In this document: positions 57,249 to 64,000 of the stretch, one piece after another
Position numbering within the stretch: the first letter of the stretch is position 1
How the letters are laid out: each line of letters opens with the position of its first letter
Source: Flavobacteriales bacterium UBA5040
Lineage (GTDB): Bacteria; Bacteroidota; Bacteroidia; Flavobacteriales; Weeksellaceae
Assembly: GCA_002415135.1 (NCBI GenBank)
Contig: DIBY01000028.1
Coordinates: forward strand, 62,001 to 126,000
Reading direction: 5' to 3'
DNA: 64,000 nucleotides
Translations under genes and position numbers: made by a program
Notes under the pieces: generated by a model
What the model saw: only the letters and a program-made list of their open reading frames with translations
Databases searched by the model: none
Told to the model about the DNA's origin: nothing

Positions 57249-57845
57249 TTAAATTGTTAAATCGATTTCAGATTGCAGTTCGTAGCCTTTCTTGAAAAAC
57301 TGTACAATAAATAAAACCATCAGTCCTAAAAATCCTAAAAAGAAAAATTGTAGAAAAGCAGAACCCTTAACTGATCTGAAAGCGACCATTTCAATGATCG
57401 AGAATAGCCCAACAAGTAAATTTAAGTAGCCAAATCTTTTCAACCATTTAATTGCTTTAGCATTAAATAATTTTTCAGAACTCATTTCTTTCAAACTTTT
57501 ATAGGAAAAGAAGAAAAATAAAGTAATAAAAAGCATTCCGACTGTATTGCTAAAAATTTGCGAGATTCCATAAACACCAGTAACAGCCTGCACTTGTGTA
57601 AAAGGGTAATTGATTTTAAACTTAAGCACGTTGTTCATGGGAATGGTCCATTTATTTTGAGTCCAACCAACATCTTTACTTAAAATGAAAGTATTCGAGA
57701 AGATCTGGCTACCGGACTGATGCTTGTAAAGAAGTATGGAATGGCCAATAACATGATAGATAAAATGCAAGAGGCAAATTACGAAGACAAAAAAGAGTAA
57801 ATAACTAAGGTAAAGTGAAAGCGAGTTTTTTCCTACGATTTTCAT
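57249..57845 (-). CDS. DUF2975 family membrane protein
   Basis: 198 residues with four membrane helices (about 10-32, 95-115, 137-157 and 163-183), and an extracytoplasmic loop between helices 1 and 2. Paired with a small XRE regulator, the usual arrangement (yoaS/yozG-like), which suggests membrane sensing or a signal to the regulator. Function unknown. Confidence 0.85.
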   Translation of the reverse strand: MKIVGKNSLSLYLSYLLFFVFVICLLHFIYHVIGHSILLYKHQSGSQIFSNTFILSKDVGWTQNKWTIPMNNVLKFKINYPFTQVQAVTGVYGISQIFSNTVGMLFITLFFFFSYKSLKEMSSEKLFNAKAIKWLKRFGYLNLLVGLFSIIEMVAFRSVKGSAFLQFFFLGFLGLMVLFIVQFFKKGYELQSEIDLTI

Positions 57846-58039
57846 AACGGTTTATTTTAATTATATCGTAAATGTATATATAATTATTGAATTACAATAA
57901 ATAATTATTAAAAATTGTATAAAATTTTTAGACAAGTCGAAGTAACCGTTTAAAAAGAATGATTGATTTCCCATTTGTAAGAAATTATACAATTGAAATC
58001 GCTATGATTTAGATCTGTGGTTTTCACTTATCAGTATTT

Positions 58040-58130
58040 CGCGTGAGGGATTGCAGTGGAAATCCCGGAATGAAGCAAAGCGGAATGAGGAATTGCAACG
58101 GAAAGCCCGACCCAAGCGGCTGGAAATATT
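58040..58130 (-). repeat. Dispersed element, copy D (degenerate)
   Basis: On the minus strand it reads GGGTCGGGCTTTCCGTTGCA, then ATTCCTCATTCCGC, then GGGATTTCCACTGCAATCCC. The segment GGGCTTTCCGTTGCAATTC matches CCGCTTTCCATTACAATCT of copy C, and it is internally repeated (TTTCC-RYTGCAATYCC twice). Confidence 0.5.
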
Positions 58131-58211
58131 CACGAAATTTTGATAAGCATGGAAAGGGGCACGCTCAAAAACTTTATGATTTTTTAAGAAACCCATTCGC
58201 GATATATTGTT

Positions 58212-58219
58212 TAACTTTG
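58212..58219 (+). promoter_or_regulatory. Promoter -7 box of the THX gene
   Basis: TAACTTTG, exact consensus, 33 bases before the start codon; no good -33 box. Confidence 0.45.
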
Positions 58220-58251
58220 TGTAAATCAACATCAAAAAAATAAAATTAATT

Positions 58252-58548
58252 ATGGGAAAAGGAGACAAAAAATCTAGAAAAGGAAAAATTATCGCCGGTA
58301 GTTATGGTAAGAAAAGACCTAGAAAAGACAGCTCGGTAAATAATATCCCCGTAAAAGTTTTAGATGAGGATGATAAAAAAGCCTCCAAAGAAAAGGTAAG
58401 AAAAGAGGTTGGTTACCCAACTGAAAAATCTGAAAATGCAGAAGTAGAGAAAAAGCCGAAAGCTGCCGCAAAACCGAAAGCAGAAAAAAAGGAGGAAGCT
58501 ACAGAAGCGAAACCAAAAGAAGATAAAGCCAAAAAAACCGAAGAATAA
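58252..58548 (+). CDS. 30S ribosomal protein THX with long charged tail
   Basis: 98 residues. The first 26 (MGKGDKKSRKGKIIAGSYGK and RPRK) match THX, a small basic protein first found in the head of Thermus 30S subunits. The rest is a Lys/Glu/Ala-rich low-complexity tail (KKPKAAAKPKAEKKEEATEA), as in other Bacteroidetes. The stop codon sits in the loop of the terminator. Confidence 0.88.
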   Translation: MGKGDKKSRKGKIIAGSYGKKRPRKDSSVNNIPVKVLDEDDKKASKEKVRKEVGYPTEKSENAEVEKKPKAAAKPKAEKKEEATEAKPKEDKAKKTEE

Positions 58549-58563
58549 TCTTCGGTTTTTTTT
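58531..58563 (+). terminator. Terminator of the THX gene
   Basis: ACCGAAGA (58537-58544) pairs with TCTTCGGT (58549-58556), extended by A/T pairs, followed by T-run; overlaps the end of the coding sequence. Confidence 0.85.
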
Positions 58564-58581
58564 ATACTCAATTAGGGAGAT

Positions 58582-59244
58582 TTATTTTCCGCCTAAGATG
58601 CTTCCTAAAAGTCCACCCAAACCACCTTGAGATTGCTGCTGTTGACTACCACCACCAAGAACGCTGCCTAAAATATCGTTTAGTGGATTCCCAGAAGACT
58701 GCTGTTGACCACCGCCAAGAACACTTCCTAAAATATCATTTAATGGATTTGAAGATTGAGCTTGAGCTTGATTTTGAGCATTCCCCAAAATTCCACCTAA
58801 CAAATCTCCTAAACCTCCACCGGAAGTAACTCCGTTTGATTGTTTTTCCTTTCCGATATATCCCATGATCAGTGGTGCTAACATTGCTAAGATGGGCCCA
58901 ATTTTATCCATTGAGATACCAGTATTCTGAGATAACTGATTTTCTACACTTGCTTTTTGACCTCCAAAAACATGATCTAAAATAGAACCGCCTTCCTGTT
59001 GTCTGGCCGTTGCTTGAGCTGGATCGTTTAAGATACTTCCGTCGTGATCTTTGTCGAGTGCATTGTTCAAAGCTTCGGCTTCATTGCTGCTTTCCTGTGA
59101 TTTTTTTCTTAAATAAGAAATGACCAATGGGGCGGCAACTGCTAATAAAGCGATTACTTGATTTTTGCTGATTCCAAATTTGTTTTCGGCTTCTGAAGCG
59201 ACTTGATTTCCGGCGCTACCTGTTAATAGGTCTATTAAACTCAT
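58582..59244 (-). CDS. DUF937 family protein
   Basis: 220 residues. DUF937 core in the first 150: MSLIDLLTGSAGNQVASEAENKFG, VIALLAVAAPLVISYLRKK, and later VENQLSQNTGISMDKIGPILAMLAPLIMGYIGK. The C-terminal part is a Gly/Gln/Ser low-complexity region with the unit NPLNDILGSVLGGG occurring twice and a final GLGGLLGSILGGK. No signal peptide is visible. Function unknown; the repeated amphipathic LGG units suggest self-association. Confidence 0.88.
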   Translation of the reverse strand: MSLIDLLTGSAGNQVASEAENKFGISKNQVIALLAVAAPLVISYLRKKSQESSNEAEALNNALDKDHDGSILNDPAQATARQQEGGSILDHVFGGQKASVENQLSQNTGISMDKIGPILAMLAPLIMGYIGKEKQSNGVTSGGGLGDLLGGILGNAQNQAQAQSSNPLNDILGSVLGGGQQQSSGNPLNDILGSVLGGGSQQQQSQGGLGGLLGSILGGK

Positions 59245-59318
59245 AGTGTTTTTGTTTTATGTTATTAAAAATTGACAATCAAAGTTAGCAAAAAATAGTC
59301 CAATTTTTTTTAAAATAG

Positions 59319-59825
59319 TTAATTTTTAAAGATGGGAACGTTGGAACAGGCTTCACCGAACATCAATGATTTTACCAGTGGTTTCAGTTGTTCAACGAGT
59401 TCAATATACGCGTTTTCTGGAATCGTTTGATCACTGCATCCTTTTACCAGAACTCTTTTGCCCATTAATTCTGAGAAGTCGTATGTCTGAATTGCAGTAT
59501 GCATTAACAGAACTTCCAGATCTTCTTTATTTCCAAAGACGATTTTTTTTGCAGCTTCGGTCAACTTTGCTGTTATTAAAAAATAGGCCCAAAGTGGAAC
59601 TATCGCATCTGCAGAATTGTAGATGTAGATGTATGCATCTTCGTATTCTTCAATATTGATGAGGTCTACTTTTTCACGGAAATCTTTTTCTATTAAAATT
59701 AATTCCTGAAAGAGAAAATCTTTCAAATCGATGCCGATTCTCTTTCCTTTTGGAAGCAATTGTGCGAGGTCGAAATTAACCAGTCCGCTTTCGGCTATTT
59801 TATTTTTTATTTCTAAATCAGACAT
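59319..59825 (-). CDS. DUF2480 family protein
   Basis: 168 residues, cytoplasmic. Family features: NKIAESGLVNFDLAQLLPKGKRIGIDLKDFLFQELILIEKDFRE, SADAIVPLWAYFLI and the C-terminal LVKSLMFGEACSNVPIFK. Widespread single-copy gene in Bacteroidetes; function unknown. It is divergent from lpxB with a shared 97-base gap. Confidence 0.9.
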   Translation of the reverse strand: MSDLEIKNKIAESGLVNFDLAQLLPKGKRIGIDLKDFLFQELILIEKDFREKVDLINIEEYEDAYIYIYNSADAIVPLWAYFLITAKLTEAAKKIVFGNKEDLEVLLMHTAIQTYDFSELMGKRVLVKGCSDQTIPENAYIELVEQLKPLVKSLMFGEACSNVPIFKN

Positions 59826-59835
59826 TTTTTTATTT

Positions 59836-59843
59836 TATCTTTG
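59836..59843 (+). promoter_or_regulatory. Promoter -7 box of lpxB
   Basis: TATCTTTG, exact consensus, 80 bases before the start; heptamer tract (59886-59915) fills the leader. Confidence 0.45.
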
Positions 59844-59885
59844 AACAAAATTAAGGTAAATAATCGATTTTAAATGGACGGTTGC

Positions 59886-59915
59886 GAAATCTAAAATCTA
59901 AGATCAAAATCCAAA
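59886..59915 (+). repeat. AAAATCT-like heptamer tract before lpxB
   Basis: GAAATCT AAAATCT AAGATCA AAATCC: four degenerate heptamers ending a few bases before the TTG start of lpxB. Confidence 0.6.
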
Positions 59916-59922
59916 ATATCAA

Positions 59923-61029
59923 TTGAAATATTACATCATTGCTGGAGAAGCATCTGGAGATTTGCACGCTTCCAATTTAATGAAATCGCTTCTAAAAAAG
60001 GATTCCAACGCAGAGTTTCGGTTTTGGGGTGGAGATTTGATGACAGAAGTTGCTGGATTCGAACCGGTGAAGCATTATAAAGATCTGGCCTTTATGGGTT
60101 TTTTGGAGGTTGCTAAAAATTTGGGAACAATACTGAAAAATATTAAATTTTGTAAAGAAGATCTGAAGAGCAATCAACCGGATGTTTTGATTTTGGTTGA
60201 TTATCCAGGTTTTAATTTAAGGATCGCTGAGTTTGCAAAAAGTTTAGGAATAAAAGTCGTCTATTATATTTCACCGCAACTTTGGGCGTGGAAAGAAGGT
60301 CGTGTAGAAAAAATCAAAAAGTTCGTCGATGAAATGTTGGTGATACTTCCTTTTGAAAAGGATTTTTATAAGAAGCATCAAGTAGAAGCGCATTTTGTGG
60401 GACATCCTTTACTAGATGCGATTTCCGATTTACCGGAAATTAATATTGATCAATTTAAAAAAGACCACAACTTAAACGAAAAGGAAATCATCGCACTTTT
60501 ACCAGGTTCCCGTGAACAGGAAGTGACGAAAATGCTGGAGTTAATGCTTTCTGTTCGTCCTCATTTTAAGGAGTATCAGTTTGTAATTGCAGGAGCGCCA
60601 AGTTTACCGAAAGAGTTTTATCAAAGATACGTTGATGAAAATGTTCATTTCGTTTCCAATAAAACGTATGATCTATTGAGATGTTCGAAAGCGGCGTTGG
60701 TTACTTCGGGAACGGCAACTTTAGAAACTGCACTTCTCAATATTCCTGAAGTTGTTTGTTATCGAAGCAGTACCATTTCTTATGAGATTGGAAAACGCGT
60801 GGTTAAAAATATCAAATACATTTCTCTCGTCAATTTAATTATGGATCAGGAAATAGTGACTGAATTAATTCAAAGCGAATTGAACACCAAGAATTTGATC
60901 AAAGAATTAAATTTAATTCTGGAAGGGGAAAGAAGAGAGGAGATGCTGGCGAACTTTACAAATCTTCGATTAAAATTAGGCGGAAAAGGAGCGAGCGATG
61001 AAGCTGCAGCTTTAATTGTTAATGGGTGA
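59923..61029 (+). CDS. lpxB: Lipid-A-disaccharide synthase
   Basis: 368 residues; joins UDP-diacylglucosamine and lipid X in lipid A synthesis at the inner membrane (GT-B fold). N-terminal MKYYIIAGEASGDLHASNLM is the LpxB signature; LVDYPGFNLRIAEFAKSLG, YISPQLWAWKEGRV, FVGHPLLDAI and ALLPGSREQEVTKML follow. The start is TTG, immediately before the conserved KYYIIAGEASGD, and no ATG lies upstream in frame. comEC follows 27 bases later. Confidence 0.95.
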   Translation: MKYYIIAGEASGDLHASNLMKSLLKKDSNAEFRFWGGDLMTEVAGFEPVKHYKDLAFMGFLEVAKNLGTILKNIKFCKEDLKSNQPDVLILVDYPGFNLRIAEFAKSLGIKVVYYISPQLWAWKEGRVEKIKKFVDEMLVILPFEKDFYKKHQVEAHFVGHPLLDAISDLPEINIDQFKKDHNLNEKEIIALLPGSREQEVTKMLELMLSVRPHFKEYQFVIAGAPSLPKEFYQRYVDENVHFVSNKTYDLLRCSKAALVTSGTATLETALLNIPEVVCYRSSTISYEIGKRVVKNIKYISLVNLIMDQEIVTELIQSELNTKNLIKELNLILEGERREEMLANFTNLRLKLGGKGASDEAAALIVNG

Positions 61030-61056
61030 TTTGACTTGTGATTTTGTCAGCGTAAG

Positions 61057-62856
61057 TTGATAATTTTACGGAAAAAGAAGTTGCACAAAGAACCTTTATT
61101 TATTCTGTTTATCTGCTTTGTTCTTGGAGTTTTCCTTCAGGATTATTTTTTATTTTCTGATATTTATGTCTATATTTTACTGATTACTAGTTTGTTGTCG
61201 CTGTTCTTTGTTGTGATTAAAAACTTTTATGTTTATAGATTTCGCGTTGTACTGTTTGGTTTTTTCTTTTTTACTACGGGGATTTTCATTCATTCGCTAC
61301 ATTCTCAAAAACCTGAATTACCGTTATTAAAAGGGAAGGAAACCATCACCTTTAAAATCACCAAAAAACTCAACTCCAACGAGAAGAACAGGCGCTATGA
61401 AATTGATGCCTGGAAAGATGAAGCGTATTTTAAAAGTGTTCTTTCATTTTCGAAAACTCAACCGGAATTAAATTATCAACATTATTACCAAGGAGAAATT
61501 TACGTTAATCAGATCGAAAAACCATACAGCGATTTTCAGTTTGATTATGGTAAATACCTGTCCAGAAAAGGAATTTACTTTCAAAGTTATTTGCCTAATT
61601 CTTTAAAAATTGCCAAACGAGACGATCTTTCTTTCGCGGAAAAAGTAAAACAGCGGCGTTCAGAAACTTTAGCAAAGATTGATCAAACCAATTTGAAAAA
61701 GCGAAGTAGAGAATTCGCAAAAGGCATTATTCTCGCCGACCGTACAGAAATGGATCAGGAAACCGTACGCGATTTCCGCGATTCTGGGATGATGCATATT
61801 TTGGCGATTTCTGGAACGCACATGGCGATTATTTTTGGAGTGATTTTGTTGCTTTTAAATTTTATCGTTCCACCAAAATACCGTCGGCAAAAAATAATTG
61901 TAGCGCTCCTGTTAATCTGGTCATTTGCAGTTTTTATCGATTTTGGTAATTCTGTCGTCAGAAGTTGCATCATGATTTCTGCTTATTATACTTTTGTTTT
62001 ATTGCAAAGAAAAACCGATTTGCTCCATTCGATGGCTTTGGCCGGTTTTGTTATTTTAATTTTAAATTCCAATCAACTTTTTGAAGTGGGTTTTCAGTTG
62101 AGCTTTGCCGCCGTTTTTGGAATCTATTGGTTTAATCAACCCTTTTTAAAATATCTACCGAAAGCAAAAAATAAGTTCCAAAATTTTATGCTGAATGTTT
62201 TGTCGATTAGTTTGTCTGCACAACTTGGCACAATTCCTTTGGTTATTTATTACTTTCATCAAAATTCAGCAGTTTCGATTGTGGCGAATTTGGTGATTAT
62301 TCCGTTTGCTGAATTGGTGATTGTCTTTTCGCTAGTAATGGTAATTCTGATTTCAATGTCCGTTAGTTTCGGTTGGCTAAGTGCTATTTACGATGAACTG
62401 ATTACATTTACTTTAAAGGTGATTCACTTCTTCGCCGACGCGGATTCTTTAATGCAGAGGATGATTCCATTGACGTTATTGGAAGTGCTGCTTTTATATC
62501 TTCTCTTTTATTTTCTAAGATTTGCTATTCAAAAGTTCAGTATTAAAAACTGGTTTCGAATTATTTATTTCGTCTTAATTTTCGTCTCTCTTCGATTCAT
62601 GCTCAATTATAGAGCTGAGCAATTGGATGAGGTTTTGGTTCATCAGTTTTTTAAAGAAAAAATTATTTCCGTTAAGGAAGGAAAGTCGGTCCATTTTTAT
62701 TGTTCAGAAAACGTCAGTCAGGAAAAAATTCGACAATATATTGTAGAGCCCTATCTTACTTCACGGCGCACCAAGAATTTTTCGGTCACCATTGTACCAT
62801 CAAATATTTCTTTATTAAATTTGCAAGGTCAGCAGTATCAGCTCTATAATAAATAA
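61057..62856 (+). CDS. ComEC/Rec2-family membrane protein lacking the beta-lactamase domain
   Basis: 599 residues. N-terminal helices and a DUF4131-like extracytoplasmic OB region (about 85-190) are followed by the competence domain with SGMMHILAISGTHMAIIFGVILLLLNF, DFGNSVVRSCIMISAYY and EVGFQLSFAAVFGIYWF, about ten helices in all. The metallo-beta-lactamase domain that ends longer ComEC proteins is absent, replaced by a tail of about 90 residues. ComEC imports single-stranded DNA in natural transformation. The start is one of two TTG codons (61057 or 61081); the second directly follows an AGAAG-like purine run. Confidence 0.9.
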   Translation: MIILRKKKLHKEPLFILFICFVLGVFLQDYFLFSDIYVYILLITSLLSLFFVVIKNFYVYRFRVVLFGFFFFTTGIFIHSLHSQKPELPLLKGKETITFKITKKLNSNEKNRRYEIDAWKDEAYFKSVLSFSKTQPELNYQHYYQGEIYVNQIEKPYSDFQFDYGKYLSRKGIYFQSYLPNSLKIAKRDDLSFAEKVKQRRSETLAKIDQTNLKKRSREFAKGIILADRTEMDQETVRDFRDSGMMHILAISGTHMAIIFGVILLLLNFIVPPKYRRQKIIVALLLIWSFAVFIDFGNSVVRSCIMISAYYTFVLLQRKTDLLHSMALAGFVILILNSNQLFEVGFQLSFAAVFGIYWFNQPFLKYLPKAKNKFQNFMLNVLSISLSAQLGTIPLVIYYFHQNSAVSIVANLVIIPFAELVIVFSLVMVILISMSVSFGWLSAIYDELITFTLKVIHFFADADSLMQRMIPLTLLEVLLLYLLFYFLRFAIQKFSIKNWFRIIYFVLIFVSLRFMLNYRAEQLDEVLVHQFFKEKIISVKEGKSVHFYCSENVSQEKIRQYIVEPYLTSRRTKNFSVTIVPSNISLLNLQGQQYQLYNK

Positions 62857-62944
62857 TTCTAAGTTATTATATCTATCTTATTTAGAGTGATTACAAACTA
62901 AAATATTCTGACATTCGTCACGTGCAATTGGTTCCACAATTTTC

Positions 62945-62952
62945 TAACTTTG
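62945..62952 (+). promoter_or_regulatory. Promoter -7 box of the sdh operon
   Basis: TAACTTTG, exact consensus, 28 bases before the sdhC start; no good -33 box is seen. Confidence 0.5.
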
Positions 62953-62979
62953 TGGGAATTTCAAATTTAAACATTAATT

Positions 62980-63642
62980 ATGGCAGGATTAACTAGTTCT
63001 ACTATTGGTAGAAAGTACGCAATGGCATTATCTGCAATGTTCTTGCTCATTTTCCTATTGATTCACCTCTTCGTGAATTCACTCTCAGTTTTTAGTCCAG
63101 ATGCATTCAACTCGGCATCGGAATTTATGGGTTACAACCCTTTAGTTCAATTTTTGATGCAACCTATTCTTGGTTTCGCAGTTATTTTTCACTTTGTATT
63201 GGGTTTTGTTCTGGAAATCAGAAACAGAAACGCAAGACCAGTGAAATATGCGGTCAACGGATCAGCAGCGAACTCAACTTGGATGTCTCGAAATATGATT
63301 ATTTCAGGATTAGTTGTATTGGCATTTTTAGGATTACACATGTATGATTTTTGGTGGCATGAAATGGACTACAAATATATTGTAGGAAATGTTCGTGATG
63401 AAGCAAGGTATTGGCCAGAACTTCACGCACAGTTTGGGAACATCGCAAGAGTTCTTTTTTATGTAGTTGCTTTTGTATTATTAGGGCTGCATTTATCACA
63501 CGGTTTCCAATCTTCTTTCCAGTCGGTAGGAGCAAGACATCCAAAATACACTCCTGTTATTAAAGCAATTGGGACTTGGTATTCGATCCTTATCCCTGCA
63601 GGTTTTATTTTTGTAGCCGTTTTTCATTATGTAACTCAATAA
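62980..63642 (+). CDS. sdhC: Succinate dehydrogenase/fumarate reductase cytochrome b subunit (b558 type)
   Basis: 220 residues with five membrane helices, the Bacteroidetes/Bacillus b558 type that carries two haems in one subunit. Candidate haem histidines: LLIHLFVN, FHFVLGF, GLHMYDFWWHE, LLGLHLSHGFQSS and FHYV. It anchors the flavoprotein and iron-sulfur subunits and passes electrons to menaquinone. sdhA follows after 57 bases. Confidence 0.96.
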   Translation: MAGLTSSTIGRKYAMALSAMFLLIFLLIHLFVNSLSVFSPDAFNSASEFMGYNPLVQFLMQPILGFAVIFHFVLGFVLEIRNRNARPVKYAVNGSAANSTWMSRNMIISGLVVLAFLGLHMYDFWWHEMDYKYIVGNVRDEARYWPELHAQFGNIARVLFYVVAFVLLGLHLSHGFQSSFQSVGARHPKYTPVIKAIGTWYSILIPAGFIFVAVFHYVTQ

Positions 63643-63665
63643 ATTTTAAATTTTATATCGACATT

Positions 63666-63693
63666 AAAATTTAAAATCTAAAATTTAAAATTT
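63666..63693 (+). repeat. AAAATYT heptamer tract before sdhA
   Basis: Four units (AAAATTT, AAAATCT, AAAATTT, AAAATTT) end 6 bases before the sdhA ATG. Confidence 0.7.
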
Positions 63694-63699
63694 CTAAAA

Positions 63700-64000
63700 A
63701 TGAGCAAATTAGATTCAAAAATTCCGGCTGGTCCTTTAGCGGACAAATGGAAAAATCATAAAGATCATATGAACTTGGTTTCGCCGAACAACCGTGATAA
63801 AATCGATATCATTGTTGTAGGAACTGGTTTAGCAGGTGGTTCAGCTGCCGCAACTTTAGCAGAGCAAGGATATAATGTAAAAGCATTTTGTTACCAGGAT
63901 TCACCACGAAGAGCGCACTCGATTGCTGCACAAGGTGGAATCAACGCTGCTAAAAATTATCAAGGTGATGGTGACTCAACTTATCGATTATTTTACGATA
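63700..64000 (+). CDS. sdhA: Succinate dehydrogenase/fumarate reductase flavoprotein subunit, 5' part
   Basis: The first 100 codons; the gene continues past the window. [17 protein letters not shown] is the Bacteroidetes N-terminus. The FAD-binding fold is seen in [24 protein letters not shown], and [15 protein letters not shown] contains the histidine that carries covalent FAD in this family. Confidence 0.95.
   Translation, partial: MSKLDSKIPAGPLADKWKNHKDHMNLVSPNNRDKIDIIVVGTGLAGGSAAATLAEQGYNVKAFCYQDSPRRAHSIAAQGGINAAKNYQGDGDSTYRLFYD

Larger units (their letters stand above)
57846..58251. other. Intergenic region with repeat element copy D
   Basis: About 406 bases. The left half is AT-rich and empty. 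58030-58135 is richer in GC and carries repeats (listed separately). The -7 box of the THX gene (TAACTTTG) is at 58212-58219. A 66-codon plus frame over the repeat is not considered a gene. Confidence 0.5.

Noticed and set aside
58043..58243. 66-codon plus frame and overlapping 88-codon minus frame
   Set aside because: Composition follows the internal repeats of element copy D; neither has family signatures.
61057..62856. comEC as a truncated pseudogene
   Set aside because: The beta-lactamase domain is absent, but the frame is intact, the tail is of normal composition, and short ComEC forms are common in Bacteroidetes.
1..64000. tRNA or rRNA genes
   Set aside because: No cloverleaf-like stretch with a GGTTCGAATCC-type T-arm and CCA end was recognised in the spacers read.

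Overview
The window comes from a flavobacterium, most likely of the Chryseobacterium/Kaistella/Epilithonimonas group (Weeksellaceae). This rests on low GC, Bacteroidetes-type promoters (TTTG-N19/20-TAnnTTTG), A-rich leaders with no clear Shine-Dalgarno sequence, GLPGLI-family proteins, a type 9 secretion (T9SS) C-terminal domain, HYC_CC_PP and DUF3347 copper proteins, and the str/S10/spc/alpha ribosomal gene order. No database search was possible; family names come from motif recognition.

Layout. 1-539: tail of an EamA-type transporter. 845-9040: a copper-handling block of azurin-like lipoprotein, small membrane protein, HYC_CC_PP protein, DUF3347 protein, CopA-type P-ATPase, DUF305 protein, and a multicopper oxidase carrying a Met/His-rich linker and a CopB-like C-terminal part. 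9089-16060: psd, sucC, a lipoprotein, a T9SS-exported metalloprotease and a GT-C-like membrane protein. 16177-19541: rpsL-rpsG-fusA-rpsJ, closed by a terminator. 19542-26952: about 7.6 kb that separates rpsJ from rplC. It holds palindromic repeats, a DUF1294 gene, three GLPGLI genes, a convergent lipoprotein/large exported protein pair and a Cys-containing secreted peptide. 27191-41234: rplC through rplQ with secY, infA, rpmJ and rpoA, starting from its own promoter. 41426-48496: a lipoprotein, eno, gltA, a DUF6624 gene and a PaaZ-like enzyme with an extra C-terminal domain. 48509-51963: a repeat protein, a Y1 (RAYT-like) transposase followed by eight regularly spaced palindromes, a SMUG2-type glycosylase, an enoyl-CoA hydratase and an SDR. 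52058-57845 (minus strand): recQ, higBA, aspS and an XRE/DUF2975 pair. 58252-64000: THX, DUF937, DUF2480, lpxB, comEC, sdhC and the start of sdhA.

The strongest candidates for new biology are four. First, the Y1 transposase with its array of eight hairpins spaced about 50 bp apart, whose stem variants keep their pairing. Second, the split of the S10 gene string by a GLPGLI/secreted-peptide island, with a hexanucleotide tract in the probable promoter of the peptide gene. Third, a dispersed stem-loop element with four related copies, all intergenic. Fourth, heptameric AAAATCT tracts just upstream of several housekeeping start codons.
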